Shown piece after piece: positions 1-5,215 of a stretch of DNA of 5,948 nucleotides (the first letter of the stretch is position 1; each line of letters opens with the position of its first letter). The DNA lies in assembly GCA_003661385.1 (NCBI GenBank), contig QMWA01000111.1:1-5948 (forward strand), in the 5' to 3' direction. A program made the position numbers and the translations under genes. The notes beneath the pieces were generated by a model. That model was given only the letters and a program-made list of their open reading frames with translations, ran no database searches and had not been told where the DNA came from. The stretch comes from Thermoproteota archaeon. Its GTDB lineage: Archaea; Korarchaeota; Korarchaeia; B14-G2.

Positions 1-159
1 AAGCTGGTCTTCATCTGGTTCTTTGCCCTGCTGCTCATAGCAGTTAGGGAGTCTCTCCAAGTGGACTACAGCAGGGCTTTTGTCTCGGCTGCAGTCGGCG
101 TGGTGGCGTCTAGGCTGGTCTTGCAGCTGCTAGACCAGGCTACGCTGCTCCTAGGCTAG
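1..159 (+). CDS. Probable Yip1-family membrane protein, C-terminal 52 residues (5' truncated)
   Basis: Frame 1 is open from the first base to a TAG at 157-159, giving 52 residues. There is a hydrophobic helix (about residues 3-16, FIWFFALLLIAV), a short polar turn (RESLQVDYSRAF), then a second hydrophobic helix (about 27-44). The pattern of an aromatic-led helix, an 'AVRE' boundary, a short polar stretch with 'YSRAF', and a final helix ending at the C-terminus resembles the last two helices of archaeal and bacterial Yip1-domain membrane proteins, which are multi-pass proteins of largely unknown role. That assignment is pattern memory on a short fragment; another multi-pass family is possible. 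The gene lies 135 bp upstream of the next likely start, on the same strand, and no clear TATA box was seen between them, so cotranscription is plausible. Confidence 0.6.
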   Translation, partial: KLVFIWFFALLLIAVRESLQVDYSRAFVSAAVGVVASRLVLQLLDQATLLLG

Positions 160-294
160 GTGCTGGCGGCAGCTAGCAGCCCCTGCAGGCCTGTAGAGTG
201 AAGACTTCACTCGTCATAGAGCTGTCTTCAGGTGAGCTTTTCTACCAGCTCAACCACGTTCCCCAGTGGGGTGCTGGAGTTGGGTGTGATAGAC
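160..294 (+). other. Intergenic region holding overlapping inverted repeats
   Basis: This 135-bp gap contains no convincing TATA box and no T-run terminator. It holds an 8-bp palindrome CCTGCAGG at 182-189, the near-perfect 17-bp palindrome at 196-212, and a second inverted repeat TGAAGAC (199-205) / GTCTTCA (224-230). If the downstream gene starts at the GTG at 232 instead of the ATG at 295, the gap shrinks to 72 bp and the repeats sit immediately before the start codon. Confidence 0.5.
196..212. promoter_or_regulatory. 17-bp palindrome, candidate operator
   Basis: GAGTGAAG (196-203), one central A, then CTTCACTC (205-212): perfect 8-bp arms around a single base. A centre this short favours a dimeric helix-turn-helix protein site over an RNA hairpin. 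A half-site-like copy, GTCTTCA at 224-230, lies just before the alternative GTG start at 232. The regulatory role is inferred from symmetry and position only. Confidence 0.45.
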
Positions 295-693
295 ATGTTA
301 GCTGACCTTGGAGAGGCTATAGAGAGGCACCTGAGCAGTGCTGTGGTGTCGCTGCTCGTGATAGCGCTGGCATGGATCCACCATGGAGTGAGCGCCATGA
401 TAGTGACCCTGCTAGTAGTAGCCATATACGCCAGGGGGAGGAGGCCTCCTACACCTCCACCTCAAGCTGCAGCAGGCGAGGAAGCTCCTGGAAAGCCTGA
501 GGAGAGGAGGAACAACGTCAGCCTGCTGCTCGGGATGATCATGGTGTTCGCTGGAGTCTACTGGCTTCTAAAGGAGTACCTCCCCCAAGCTACCATACCA
601 GGGTCTGTTGCACTGGTCATACTCGGCCTTATCCTGATAGCAGTAGGTGTTAGAGGTGAGGAGCGTGGGGAGAGCAGCAACAAGCCTAGGTAA
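295..693 (+). CDS. Four-helix membrane protein with a LiaI/LiaF-like C-terminal module
   Basis: The protein has 132 residues from the ATG at 295. Two hydrophobic segments (about 14-28 and 31-47) are followed by a basic, Pro/Glu-rich linker (48-74, with RPPTPPP) and a helical hairpin (about 76-93 and 101-120). The hairpin pattern (LLLGMIMVFAGVYWLL, a short loop with a Pro-Gly, then VALVILGLILIAVGV) resembles the two-helix module of LiaI/LiaF-type membrane proteins. In Bacillus relatives these act in cell-envelope stress sensing; that role is not shown here. The reading frame stays open back to a GTG at 232 (153 aa), but the added residues are Ser/Thr-rich. The ATG at 295 has a GGTG-like element at 283-286; GTG codons at 271 and 286 are also possible. 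The 3' end overlaps the next gene by about 29 bp, so the two are probably cotranslated. The fold call is moderate and the function unknown. Confidence 0.75.
   Translation: MLADLGEAIERHLSSAVVSLLVIALAWIHHGVSAMIVTLLVVAIYARGRRPPTPPPQAAAGEEAPGKPEERRNNVSLLLGMIMVFAGVYWLLKEYLPQATIPGSVALVILGLILIAVGVRGEERGESSNKPR
653..659 (+). promoter_or_regulatory. Ribosome binding site fixing the DUF4097 gene start
   Basis: GAGGTGA is a 7-base match to the archaeal anti-Shine-Dalgarno complement, 5 nt before the GTG at 665. It lies inside the preceding coding sequence, and it favours 665 over the in-frame GTGs at 647 and 656. Confidence 0.7.
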
Positions 694-1753
694 GCTGCTG
701 GTGTGGGTTGGCCTCGTGGTCTTGGGGTACAGGTATGTGCCATGGAGCCAGCTTCCAGGGTACTATAGGCCTCTAGCCCTGGTTGCAGCTGGGCTTCTGA
801 TGGTGGCTGCAGGGGTAGCCAAGCCTAGAGTGGAGTCTCTTGCAGCAAGAGAGGCCATAAGCCTGGCTGCAGTAGCTGCGCTGGCAGTGGCTACAGCAGC
901 CTTCATATCTCTACTGGCTTCAGCCTCCACTGGGATCTGGCTGCCTGGGCCATATCAGGCCAGCAAGACCAGGACGCTGTCAGAGAGCCTCGAAGGCGTC
1001 TCAGAGCTCAGGATCGAGGTGAGTGGTGTCTCCTGTGACATCAGAGTACACAGCTGGAATAGAAGCGAGGTCGTGGTGAATGTGACAGCATATGTCAGGG
1101 GGGCTTCAGACCCTGAGGCGGCTCTCAGGAAGCTGCTCAGCTCGATCAGGGTAGACTCATCTAGGTCAGATGGTACTTTGAGGATTGAGGTCAAGGAGGA
1201 AGCTCAGAGGTACTTCTGGTGGTGGGTTGCATCCCACATCGATGTCGACGTCTACGTCGGCAACATTACATCGAGCATTGTGGCTGAGGCTGTAAGCGGG
1301 GACATGGAGGTTGAGCTGGCTAGGGGAAGCGTGAAGCTCGAGACTACAAGCGGGAGCATAAGAGTTGTTGGAGGCATGCTAGAGCATGTCGAGGCTAAGG
1401 CTATAAGCGGGGACATAAGGGTTGAGGGGTTCGCCAGCAGGATAGCTGCATCTACGACCAGCGGGGACATAAGGGTCAGGCTCAAGCCTGCTGGAGACTG
1501 CGTCTGCGAGCTTAAGGCGGTAAGCGGGGACATAGATGTCCAGATAGCAGGAGACCACAGTGTAGGCTGTAAGGTGAGGCTTGAGACCATGAGCGGCAGC
1601 CTGAGAGCCGATGTGCCGCAGATGAGGCTGACAGTGGATGAGAGCAGGAGGAAGGTTGGTGAGACCGCTGGCTTCGACGATAAGCCCATCAAAGTCGAGG
1701 TCAGCGCTGAGACCACGAGCGGCAGCATATCTGTCGAGGCACCAGGAGGCTAG
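665..1753 (+). CDS. DUF4097-type beta-repeat protein with LiaI/LiaF-like membrane anchor
   Basis: The protein has 362 residues from the SD-supported GTG at 665. A helical hairpin (about 11-25 and 36-52) closely resembles the hairpin of the preceding gene product. A third helix (about 65-88) leads to a domain of about 270 residues. Basic residues before helix 1 and between helices 2 and 3 (K53, R55, R62) suggest that the C-terminal domain lies outside the cell. The domain starts with a strand pattern (LRIEVSGVSCDIRV) and carries seven SG[DS]-[IML/V] motifs at S211, S229, S248, S266, S287, S310 and S352. The steps are 18-23 residues, with a last step of 42, about two units. This periodic strand-turn pattern is typical of the DUF4097 putative-adhesin family. 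Three N-glycosylation sequons (N132, N139, N200) and four cysteines (C124, C279, C281, C302) fit an exported domain. Molecular function is unknown. Related bacterial proteins often occur near PspC/LiaF-like genes. Confidence 0.85.
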   Translation: MGRAATSLGKLLVWVGLVVLGYRYVPWSQLPGYYRPLALVAAGLLMVAAGVAKPRVESLAAREAISLAAVAALAVATAAFISLLASASTGIWLPGPYQASKTRTLSESLEGVSELRIEVSGVSCDIRVHSWNRSEVVVNVTAYVRGASDPEAALRKLLSSIRVDSSRSDGTLRIEVKEEAQRYFWWWVASHIDVDVYVGNITSSIVAEAVSGDMEVELARGSVKLETTSGSIRVVGGMLEHVEAKAISGDIRVEGFASRIAASTTSGDIRVRLKPAGDCVCELKAVSGDIDVQIAGDHSVGCKVRLETMSGSLRADVPQMRLTVDESRRKVGETAGFDDKPIKVEVSAETTSGSISVEAPGG

Positions 1754-1766
1754 CTCACCCACTTTA

Positions 1767-1784
1767 CTGCAGCTAGAGCTGCAG
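1767..1784. terminator. Palindrome between convergent genes, candidate bidirectional terminator
   Basis: CTGCAGCT (1767-1774), AG, then AGCTGCAG (1777-1784): perfect 8-bp arms. It occupies over half of the 32-bp gap between the stop codons of two convergent genes, and either transcript could form a 7-bp stem with a 4-nt loop. No T-run follows on either strand, although archaeal intrinsic termination usually depends on U-tracts, so the terminator role is tentative. Confidence 0.4.
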
Positions 1785-1785
1785 G

Positions 1786-2658
1786 TCAGTACTGGCCCAA
1801 GGAGCCGTCTCTCCTGCTCGAGTTATACCCTCTCCTGAACACCTCCATTGATATCGGGGCTGTCACAGCTGTGAAGGCGAGTAGAGACCTTATGTTCGCA
1901 GCTACCCTAGGTGATGCTAGGGTTTCGCCTGCCATAAGCGTCAGCCTCAAGGCGTCTAGCGAGTAGGTTAGCGGGAAGGCTTTGCTGAGGACTCTGAGCC
2001 AAGGTGGTAGCAGGCCAAGCGGGTAGAGCACGCCTGAGAAGAGCTGGGTTGACCAAGAGAAGAGCCAGACAACAGGGGACCCCTCCTTGAACTTCATTAT
2101 GACCCCAGCGCTGAGCACACCTATTGTAGAGTGGCTTACTATCAGCAGCAGAGACAGCACTGCAGCTGCTATGGCTGAGCTGAAGGAGACCTCTAGCTTA
2201 GCTCCTAGAGCTAGCCCTGTAGCTAGGGCTGCAGCTAGGAAGTACGTTGCTAGGATGAAGGTTGCCAGGGACTTTCCAGCTAGGAAGGTTATGAAGCCGG
2301 TTGAGGTCGATAGTATGCTCTCCATGGTGCCTCTCCACTGCTCCTCTCTTATGGCCTCAGCTATCCCCTGGATCGCCCCAAAGACATACATCTGGAACGC
2401 CAGGCCTAGCACAGCGAAGGTGAAGAAGTCTCCTCTCCCATATGCTTCAGCTACAGCTCTAGGTGAGGTGAACTTCGAGACGAGCACGTAGGTTGCCACG
2501 TGCAGGACTGTCCCAGTCACATCTAGTATGACCCACAGCCTGTAGGTCCACCAGGTCTTGAGCTCGACTAAGGCGAGCTCCCATATCTTCCGGATGACAC
2601 CTACCCTAGGTGTGTACTCCTCTGACAGGGCTTCTACCACGCTGGATCGGCTCAACAC
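1786..2658 (-). CDS. ABC-2 type exporter permease, second paralogue
   Basis: This 290-residue integral membrane subunit would form the channel of an ABC exporter powered by the ATPase at the head of the operon. Helices lie at about 41-60, 77-98, 123-150, 158-187, 196-216 and 253-272. Family hallmarks are the coupling-helix-like stretch EEQWRGTMESILST (105-118), and FSGVLYP (207-213) followed by FPLTYSLDALR (228-238), the usual ABC-2 ending around helices 5-6. The frame is open to a GTG at 2685 (299 aa, overlapping the upstream gene by 20 bp). The GTG at 2658 is preferred because AGGTG (2667-2663 on this strand) lies 4 nt before it and because the trimmed N-terminus lines up with the upstream paralogue; a TTG at 2655 is also possible. 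The substrate cannot be told from sequence. The C-terminus (GYNSSRRDG) echoes that of its neighbour. Confidence 0.88.
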   Translation of the reverse strand: MLSRSSVVEALSEEYTPRVGVIRKIWELALVELKTWWTYRLWVILDVTGTVLHVATYVLVSKFTSPRAVAEAYGRGDFFTFAVLGLAFQMYVFGAIQGIAEAIREEQWRGTMESILSTSTGFITFLAGKSLATFILATYFLAAALATGLALGAKLEVSFSSAIAAAVLSLLLIVSHSTIGVLSAGVIMKFKEGSPVVWLFSWSTQLFSGVLYPLGLLPPWLRVLSKAFPLTYSLDALRLTLMAGETLASPRVAANIRSLLAFTAVTAPISMEVFRRGYNSSRRDGSLGQY

Positions 2659-2662
2659 AGGA

Positions 2663-2667
2663 CACCT
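2663..2667 (-). promoter_or_regulatory. Ribosome binding site of the second permease, overlapping the upstream stop
   Basis: AGGTG on the minus strand begins within the TAG stop of the upstream permease (2668-2666) and ends 4 nt before the GTG at 2658. The layout suggests translational coupling and supports the shorter start. Confidence 0.55.
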
Positions 2668-3523
2668 AGTAGGTGGCTGTCTCACCTAGCTGCCTGACCC
2701 TATTATACCCCCACTTGAAGGAGAGCATGCTGAGGGGTATGAAGAGCGCGGAGAACCCTAGGAGCACGAGAGTGCTTCTCCACACGCTTGGGCTAGCTAA
2801 GGTCTCTCCTAGGATCAGTATCCTCCTTAAGGCGTCTATCCCATGGGTGTATGGTATCGCAAGCGATATGGCCTTCAGCAGAGGGTACTTCTCCAGCATC
2901 TTCAGCGGGAACATGATCCCTGAGAAGAACTCTGCGAACACTGTGAAGAAGAAGGTCAGGGGGTCTCCCTTCTTGTAGACGAGGATCACTCCAGCTGAGG
3001 CTATCCCTAGGCTGAACAGCGCTACCACCATCACCACGAAAAGCAGAGCCGCTGAAGCTAGTGTAGCTGGTGTGGCCACGTACCTCACGCCTAGAGCGTA
3101 GCCTGCAGCGAAGCTTCCGAGGAGCCAGAAGAGGCCTGTTGTGAACCCCCTTGCTGACTGCCCTATGACGTAGCTCCACAGGGGTATCTGGCTGCTCACA
3201 ACTGTCTCGAACGTCCCCTCCCTGATCTCATGCTGCATGGCGTGGCTCAGCCTGTTCACACAGGCCCAAAGGTAGTATGCTGTCGCTATCCCTACCAGCG
3301 AGAACGCTAGGTAGCTTTCCCCGTAGCCTAGCTCCCTGAACTCCTCTGGTGGGATCTGGAAGCTCATGAAGTAGTACATCGCTATCGATATCATGGTGTT
3401 GAGGATGTCTGATGCAACCCAGAGCTTGTACGAGAGGAATATCTTCATCTGAGCCCAGAACACAGCCCATATGTGCCTGAGCCCTCCTCTAGCTGGCTTG
3501 AAGCCCTCTCCCAGCAGGGACAC
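2666..3523 (-). CDS. ABC-2 type exporter permease, first paralogue
   Basis: This 285-residue integral membrane protein is the first of two permeases after the ATPase. Helices lie at about 34-54, 71-90, 126-148, 154-182, 189-208 and 252-270. EGTFETVVSSQIPLW (102-116) is the conserved amphipathic segment of ABC-2 permeases. FFSGIMFPL (199-207) and IPYTHGIDALR (223-233) form the typical motif near the C-terminus. It shares with the downstream permease a common layout and the segments DALR, GETLASP and WGYN/RGYN, pointing to an old tandem duplication and a probable heterodimeric channel. The frame is open to a GTG at 3550, which would overlap the ATPase by 23 bp. The GTG at 3523 is chosen because AGGAGG lies 9 nt before it and the ATPase stop is only 4 nt away. 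The exported substrate is unknown. Confidence 0.88.
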   Translation of the reverse strand: MSLLGEGFKPARGGLRHIWAVFWAQMKIFLSYKLWVASDILNTMISIAMYYFMSFQIPPEEFRELGYGESYLAFSLVGIATAYYLWACVNRLSHAMQHEIREGTFETVVSSQIPLWSYVIGQSARGFTTGLFWLLGSFAAGYALGVRYVATPATLASAALLFVVMVVALFSLGIASAGVILVYKKGDPLTFFFTVFAEFFSGIMFPLKMLEKYPLLKAISLAIPYTHGIDALRRILILGETLASPSVWRSTLVLLGFSALFIPLSMLSFKWGYNRVRQLGETATY

Positions 3524-3527
3524 GAGC

Positions 3528-4517
3528 TCAGCCCTCCTCAAGCTGGCCACCTTCAGTTATGGCTATGAAGGCCTCTTCAAGTGAGGGGACACGCCTCTTA
3601 ACTGACAGCAGCTCTCCTCCAGCTGAGACCACGGCCTTAGCTATCTCGCACATGGCCTCGTTCTCGCTTGTGACCTCAGCTACAGCCCTAGTGACATCGC
3701 TTTGAGAGAGCACTCTCATAGCCTTGACGGATGGGAGCTTGCTGACCTCATCTAGGACGCCTTCAGGCCCCTTGTACTCGAACTCCACTTCCATCCTGCT
3801 CCTTATCTTCATGCTTATCTCGATTGGGGGGCCTTCAGCTATTATCCTCCCCCTGTGTATTATGGCTACTCTCTCACATAGCTCCTCGACTTCATTGAGG
3901 TTGTGGCTTGTGAAGAGTATCGTCGTGCCAAGCTCCCTGTTTATGTCCTTGAGGAGGAGCCTCGTCTCTCTGGCTGAGGGCGGATCCAAGCCTACTGTGG
4001 GCTCATCTAGCAGGAGAATTGGGGGGCTGTGTATCAGGGTTCTAGCTAGCATGAGCTTGACCTTCATCCCAGTAGAGTAGTCCTTGACAAGCCTATCCGC
4101 GTCATCCTCCAGCTCGAAGAACTCTAGGAGCGCCTTGATCCTCTTCTCAGCCACGTCGCTTGGGACATTCTGCAGGTAAGCATAGAACCTCAGGTTGTCT
4201 CTCCCACTGAGCCTCCAGTACAGAGCTCTACCGCCAGTCTCGCCGTGAAGCCACCCTATGCTCCTCCTGACCTTGCTAGCCTCCCTGACAACATCATAGC
4301 CATTCACCCTAGCAGTGCCAGAGTCAGGTATCACCAGAGTACACAGCACCTTCGTGAAGGTCGTTTTCCCAGCTCCATTCGGCCCAAGGAGACCAAAGAA
4401 CTCCCCCTCCTCCACAGTAAGCGACAAGCCGTCTAAAGCAGCTATCCTACGCTTCACTCCATCCTCCTTCTTCACAAAGTACTTCCTCAGCTCCACTGCT
4501 TCTATAACGTAGCCCAT
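3528..4517 (-). CDS. ABC transporter ATP-binding subunit (ABC-2 exporter, DrrA/CcmA-like)
   Basis: This 329-residue cytoplasmic ATPase would energise the two permeases encoded just downstream. The nucleotide-binding domain spans about 3-235: Walker A GPNGAGKTT (45-53), signature YSTGMK (147-152), Walker B ILLLDEP (167-173) with catalytic Glu172, D-loop GLDPPSA (177-183) and switch His205 (SHN). A C-terminal region of about 90 residues ends in PSLEEAFIAIT (311-321), as in drug- and polysaccharide-export ATPases of the DrrA type. The usual Q-loop glutamine is not obvious: the region reads IGWLHGETGGRALYWRLSGR (87-106), which resembles an archaeal and bacterial subclade with YWRLTGR-type sequences. 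The ATG at 4517 is preferred because the longer reading frame to 4601 adds residues that cross the promoter region; a GTG at 4529 is also possible. It is first in a three-gene operon, with 4 nt between its stop and the next start. Confidence 0.93.
   Translation of the reverse strand: MGYVIEAVELRKYFVKKEDGVKRRIAALDGLSLTVEEGEFFGLLGPNGAGKTTFTKVLCTLVIPDSGTARVNGYDVVREASKVRRSIGWLHGETGGRALYWRLSGRDNLRFYAYLQNVPSDVAEKRIKALLEFFELEDDADRLVKDYSTGMKVKLMLARTLIHSPPILLLDEPTVGLDPPSARETRLLLKDINRELGTTILFTSHNLNEVEELCERVAIIHRGRIIAEGPPIEISMKIRSRMEVEFEYKGPEGVLDEVSKLPSVKAMRVLSQSDVTRAVAEVTSENEAMCEIAKAVVSAGGELLSVKRRVPSLEEAFIAITEGGQLEEG
3533..3538 (-). promoter_or_regulatory. Strong ribosome binding site of the first permease
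   Basis: AGGAGG on the minus strand, inside the last codons of the ATPase gene and 9 nt before the GTG at 3523. It decides for that start over the GTG at 3550, which has no comparable element upstream. Confidence 0.6.
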
Positions 4518-4601
4518 TGCCAGACCCACACAGAAGCAGCTAGCCCCCAGTACTCCTAGCCTAGGGTGTTTAAAAACAGTAGAGACCGAGCTAGGAGACA
4601 C
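4518..4601. promoter_or_regulatory. Shared divergent promoter region
   Basis: These 84 bp separate the divergent ATPase and DUF3800-like genes. The only TATA-like element is TTTAAAAAC at 4569-4577, read as GTTTTTAAA on the minus strand. On the minus strand, a start site about 26 bp downstream gives a leader of about 28 nt for the ATPase. On the plus strand it puts the start site almost at the ATG at 4602, a nearly leaderless message. An 8-bp inverted repeat, CTCCTAGC (4553-4560) and GCTAGGAG (4590-4597), is centred at 4575, within the box, so one regulator could govern both directions. No clear purine-rich BRE is visible on either side. Confidence 0.5.
4593..4597 (+). promoter_or_regulatory. 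Ribosome binding site of the DUF3800-like gene
   Basis: AGGAG ends 4 nt before the ATG at 4602. It supports that start over the GTG at 4566, which would put TATA-box sequence into the coding region. The site is also part of the GCTAGGAG arm of the inverted repeat around the promoter. Confidence 0.55.
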
Positions 4602-5168
4602 ATGCTCGTAGCAGGCATCGACACAAGTGGCAGAATAGGGCAGGCGCCAATATACATCGGGGTAGCTGGCGCAGAGAGCATGAAACAGGCCATAGAAGCC
4701 AGGAAACCCATCAAGGTAGCAGGAGAGCTGAAGTACTCCAAGCTACGCCCACAGGTCACCATGGTAGTAGAGAGCCTACTACACCACGGGATAGAGGCCA
4801 TAGCCCTCAAGGCAAGCAGGCCACTACTCGAAGAGCTCAAGAGCAAGCTAGGAGGGATGAGGCTCTGGAAGATCAAAATACTCACAGCAGCATACACCAA
4901 AGCAGCAATAGAAGCTGCAGACGCCAAGATACTGCACCTAGAAGTCGACAGAGACTACGGGCCTAGAGAAATGTCCTACATAACAGCCAGACTCCAAAAG
5001 AACCTGAGGAAAGCCGGAATAAAGCCTATAGTGGCAGCAATAGACAGCAAGCACTCAGTACTAGTCCAGTACGCAGACTGCATAGCAGGATACGCCAGAA
5101 TCCACCCGAAAAGCCCCAAAATCAAAATCCACATCCTAAAGCCAGCAGACATCCTAGAATACATATGA
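4602..5168 (+). CDS. DUF3800-like protein, predicted RNase H fold
   Basis: The protein has 188 residues. An N-terminal strand carries an acidic residue, LVAGIDTSG (2-10, Asp7), followed by a second strand, PIYIGVAG. A mid-protein 'ELKYSKLRP' (42-50) follows, then strand LHLEVDRDYG (111-120, Asp116/Asp118), and a C-terminal IDSKHSVLVQYADCIAG (147-163, Asp148, Gln156, Asp159). The order D-x-S-G, K-x-S, and finally an S-x(6)-Q-x-A-D-x-x-A-G motif is the pattern I associate with DUF3800. This is a large, poorly characterised family with an RNase H-like core, often found in mobile or defence settings. Enzymatic activity is not known. The N-terminus also recalls RNase HII (GIDEAGRG), but the rest does not fit. 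The gene is divergent from the ABC operon. Coding-strand composition is odd: only 5 of 188 codons end in T. Two 38-bp repeats begin 2 bases after its stop. Confidence 0.7.
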   Translation: MLVAGIDTSGRIGQAPIYIGVAGAESMKQAIEARKPIKVAGELKYSKLRPQVTMVVESLLHHGIEAIALKASRPLLEELKSKLGGMRLWKIKILTAAYTKAAIEAADAKILHLEVDRDYGPREMSYITARLQKNLRKAGIKPIVAAIDSKHSVLVQYADCIAGYARIHPKSPKIKIHILKPADILEYI

Positions 5169-5169
5169 T

Positions 5170-5207
5170 TAGCTGCTGCAGGTCGCCTGCTCACCCCCAC
5201 AGCAGCA
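5170..5207. repeat. 38-bp direct repeat, copy 1
   Basis: Begins TAGCTGCTGCAGGTCGCCTG and ends CTCACCCCCACAGCAGCA; identical to the copy 46 bp downstream. Each unit can fold: outer stem GCTGCTG (5172-5178) with CAGCAGC (5200-5206), inner stem CAGG (5179-5182) with CCTG (5186-5189) around a TCG loop, leaving a C-rich single strand (5190-5199). It begins 2 bp after the DUF3800-like gene. Its role is unknown; it could be a structured 3' end, a protein-binding site or a remnant of a mobile element. Confidence 0.9.
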
Positions 5208-5215
5208 TCAAGCGA

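Noticed and set aside
295-693. PspC-domain protein
   Set aside because: The first helical pair lacks the usual GVxxGIAxYF-type PspC pattern; only the LiaI/LiaF-like second hairpin can be supported.
1252-1762. Long antisense open frames opposite the DUF4097 gene
   Set aside because: They arise from the repetitive, biased codons of the plus-strand gene; their translations are low-complexity and repeat the sense-strand periodicity.
4566-4601. N-terminal extension of the DUF3800-like protein from the GTG at 4566
   Set aside because: It would translate the TATA-like box and a basic, non-family stretch; the ATG at 4602 has an AGGAG site 4 nt upstream and starts directly at the first core strand.
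4518-4601. N-terminal extension of the ABC ATPase back to 4601
   Set aside because: It crosses the divergent promoter, adds residues unlike the family, and the ATG at 4517 gives the normal ABC ATPase N-terminus.
4602-5168. RNase HII
   Set aside because: The GIDTSG start recalls GIDEAGRG, but the second acidic residue, the following glycine motif and the later RNase HII motifs are missing, while the Q-x-A-D-x-x-A-G ending fits DUF3800.
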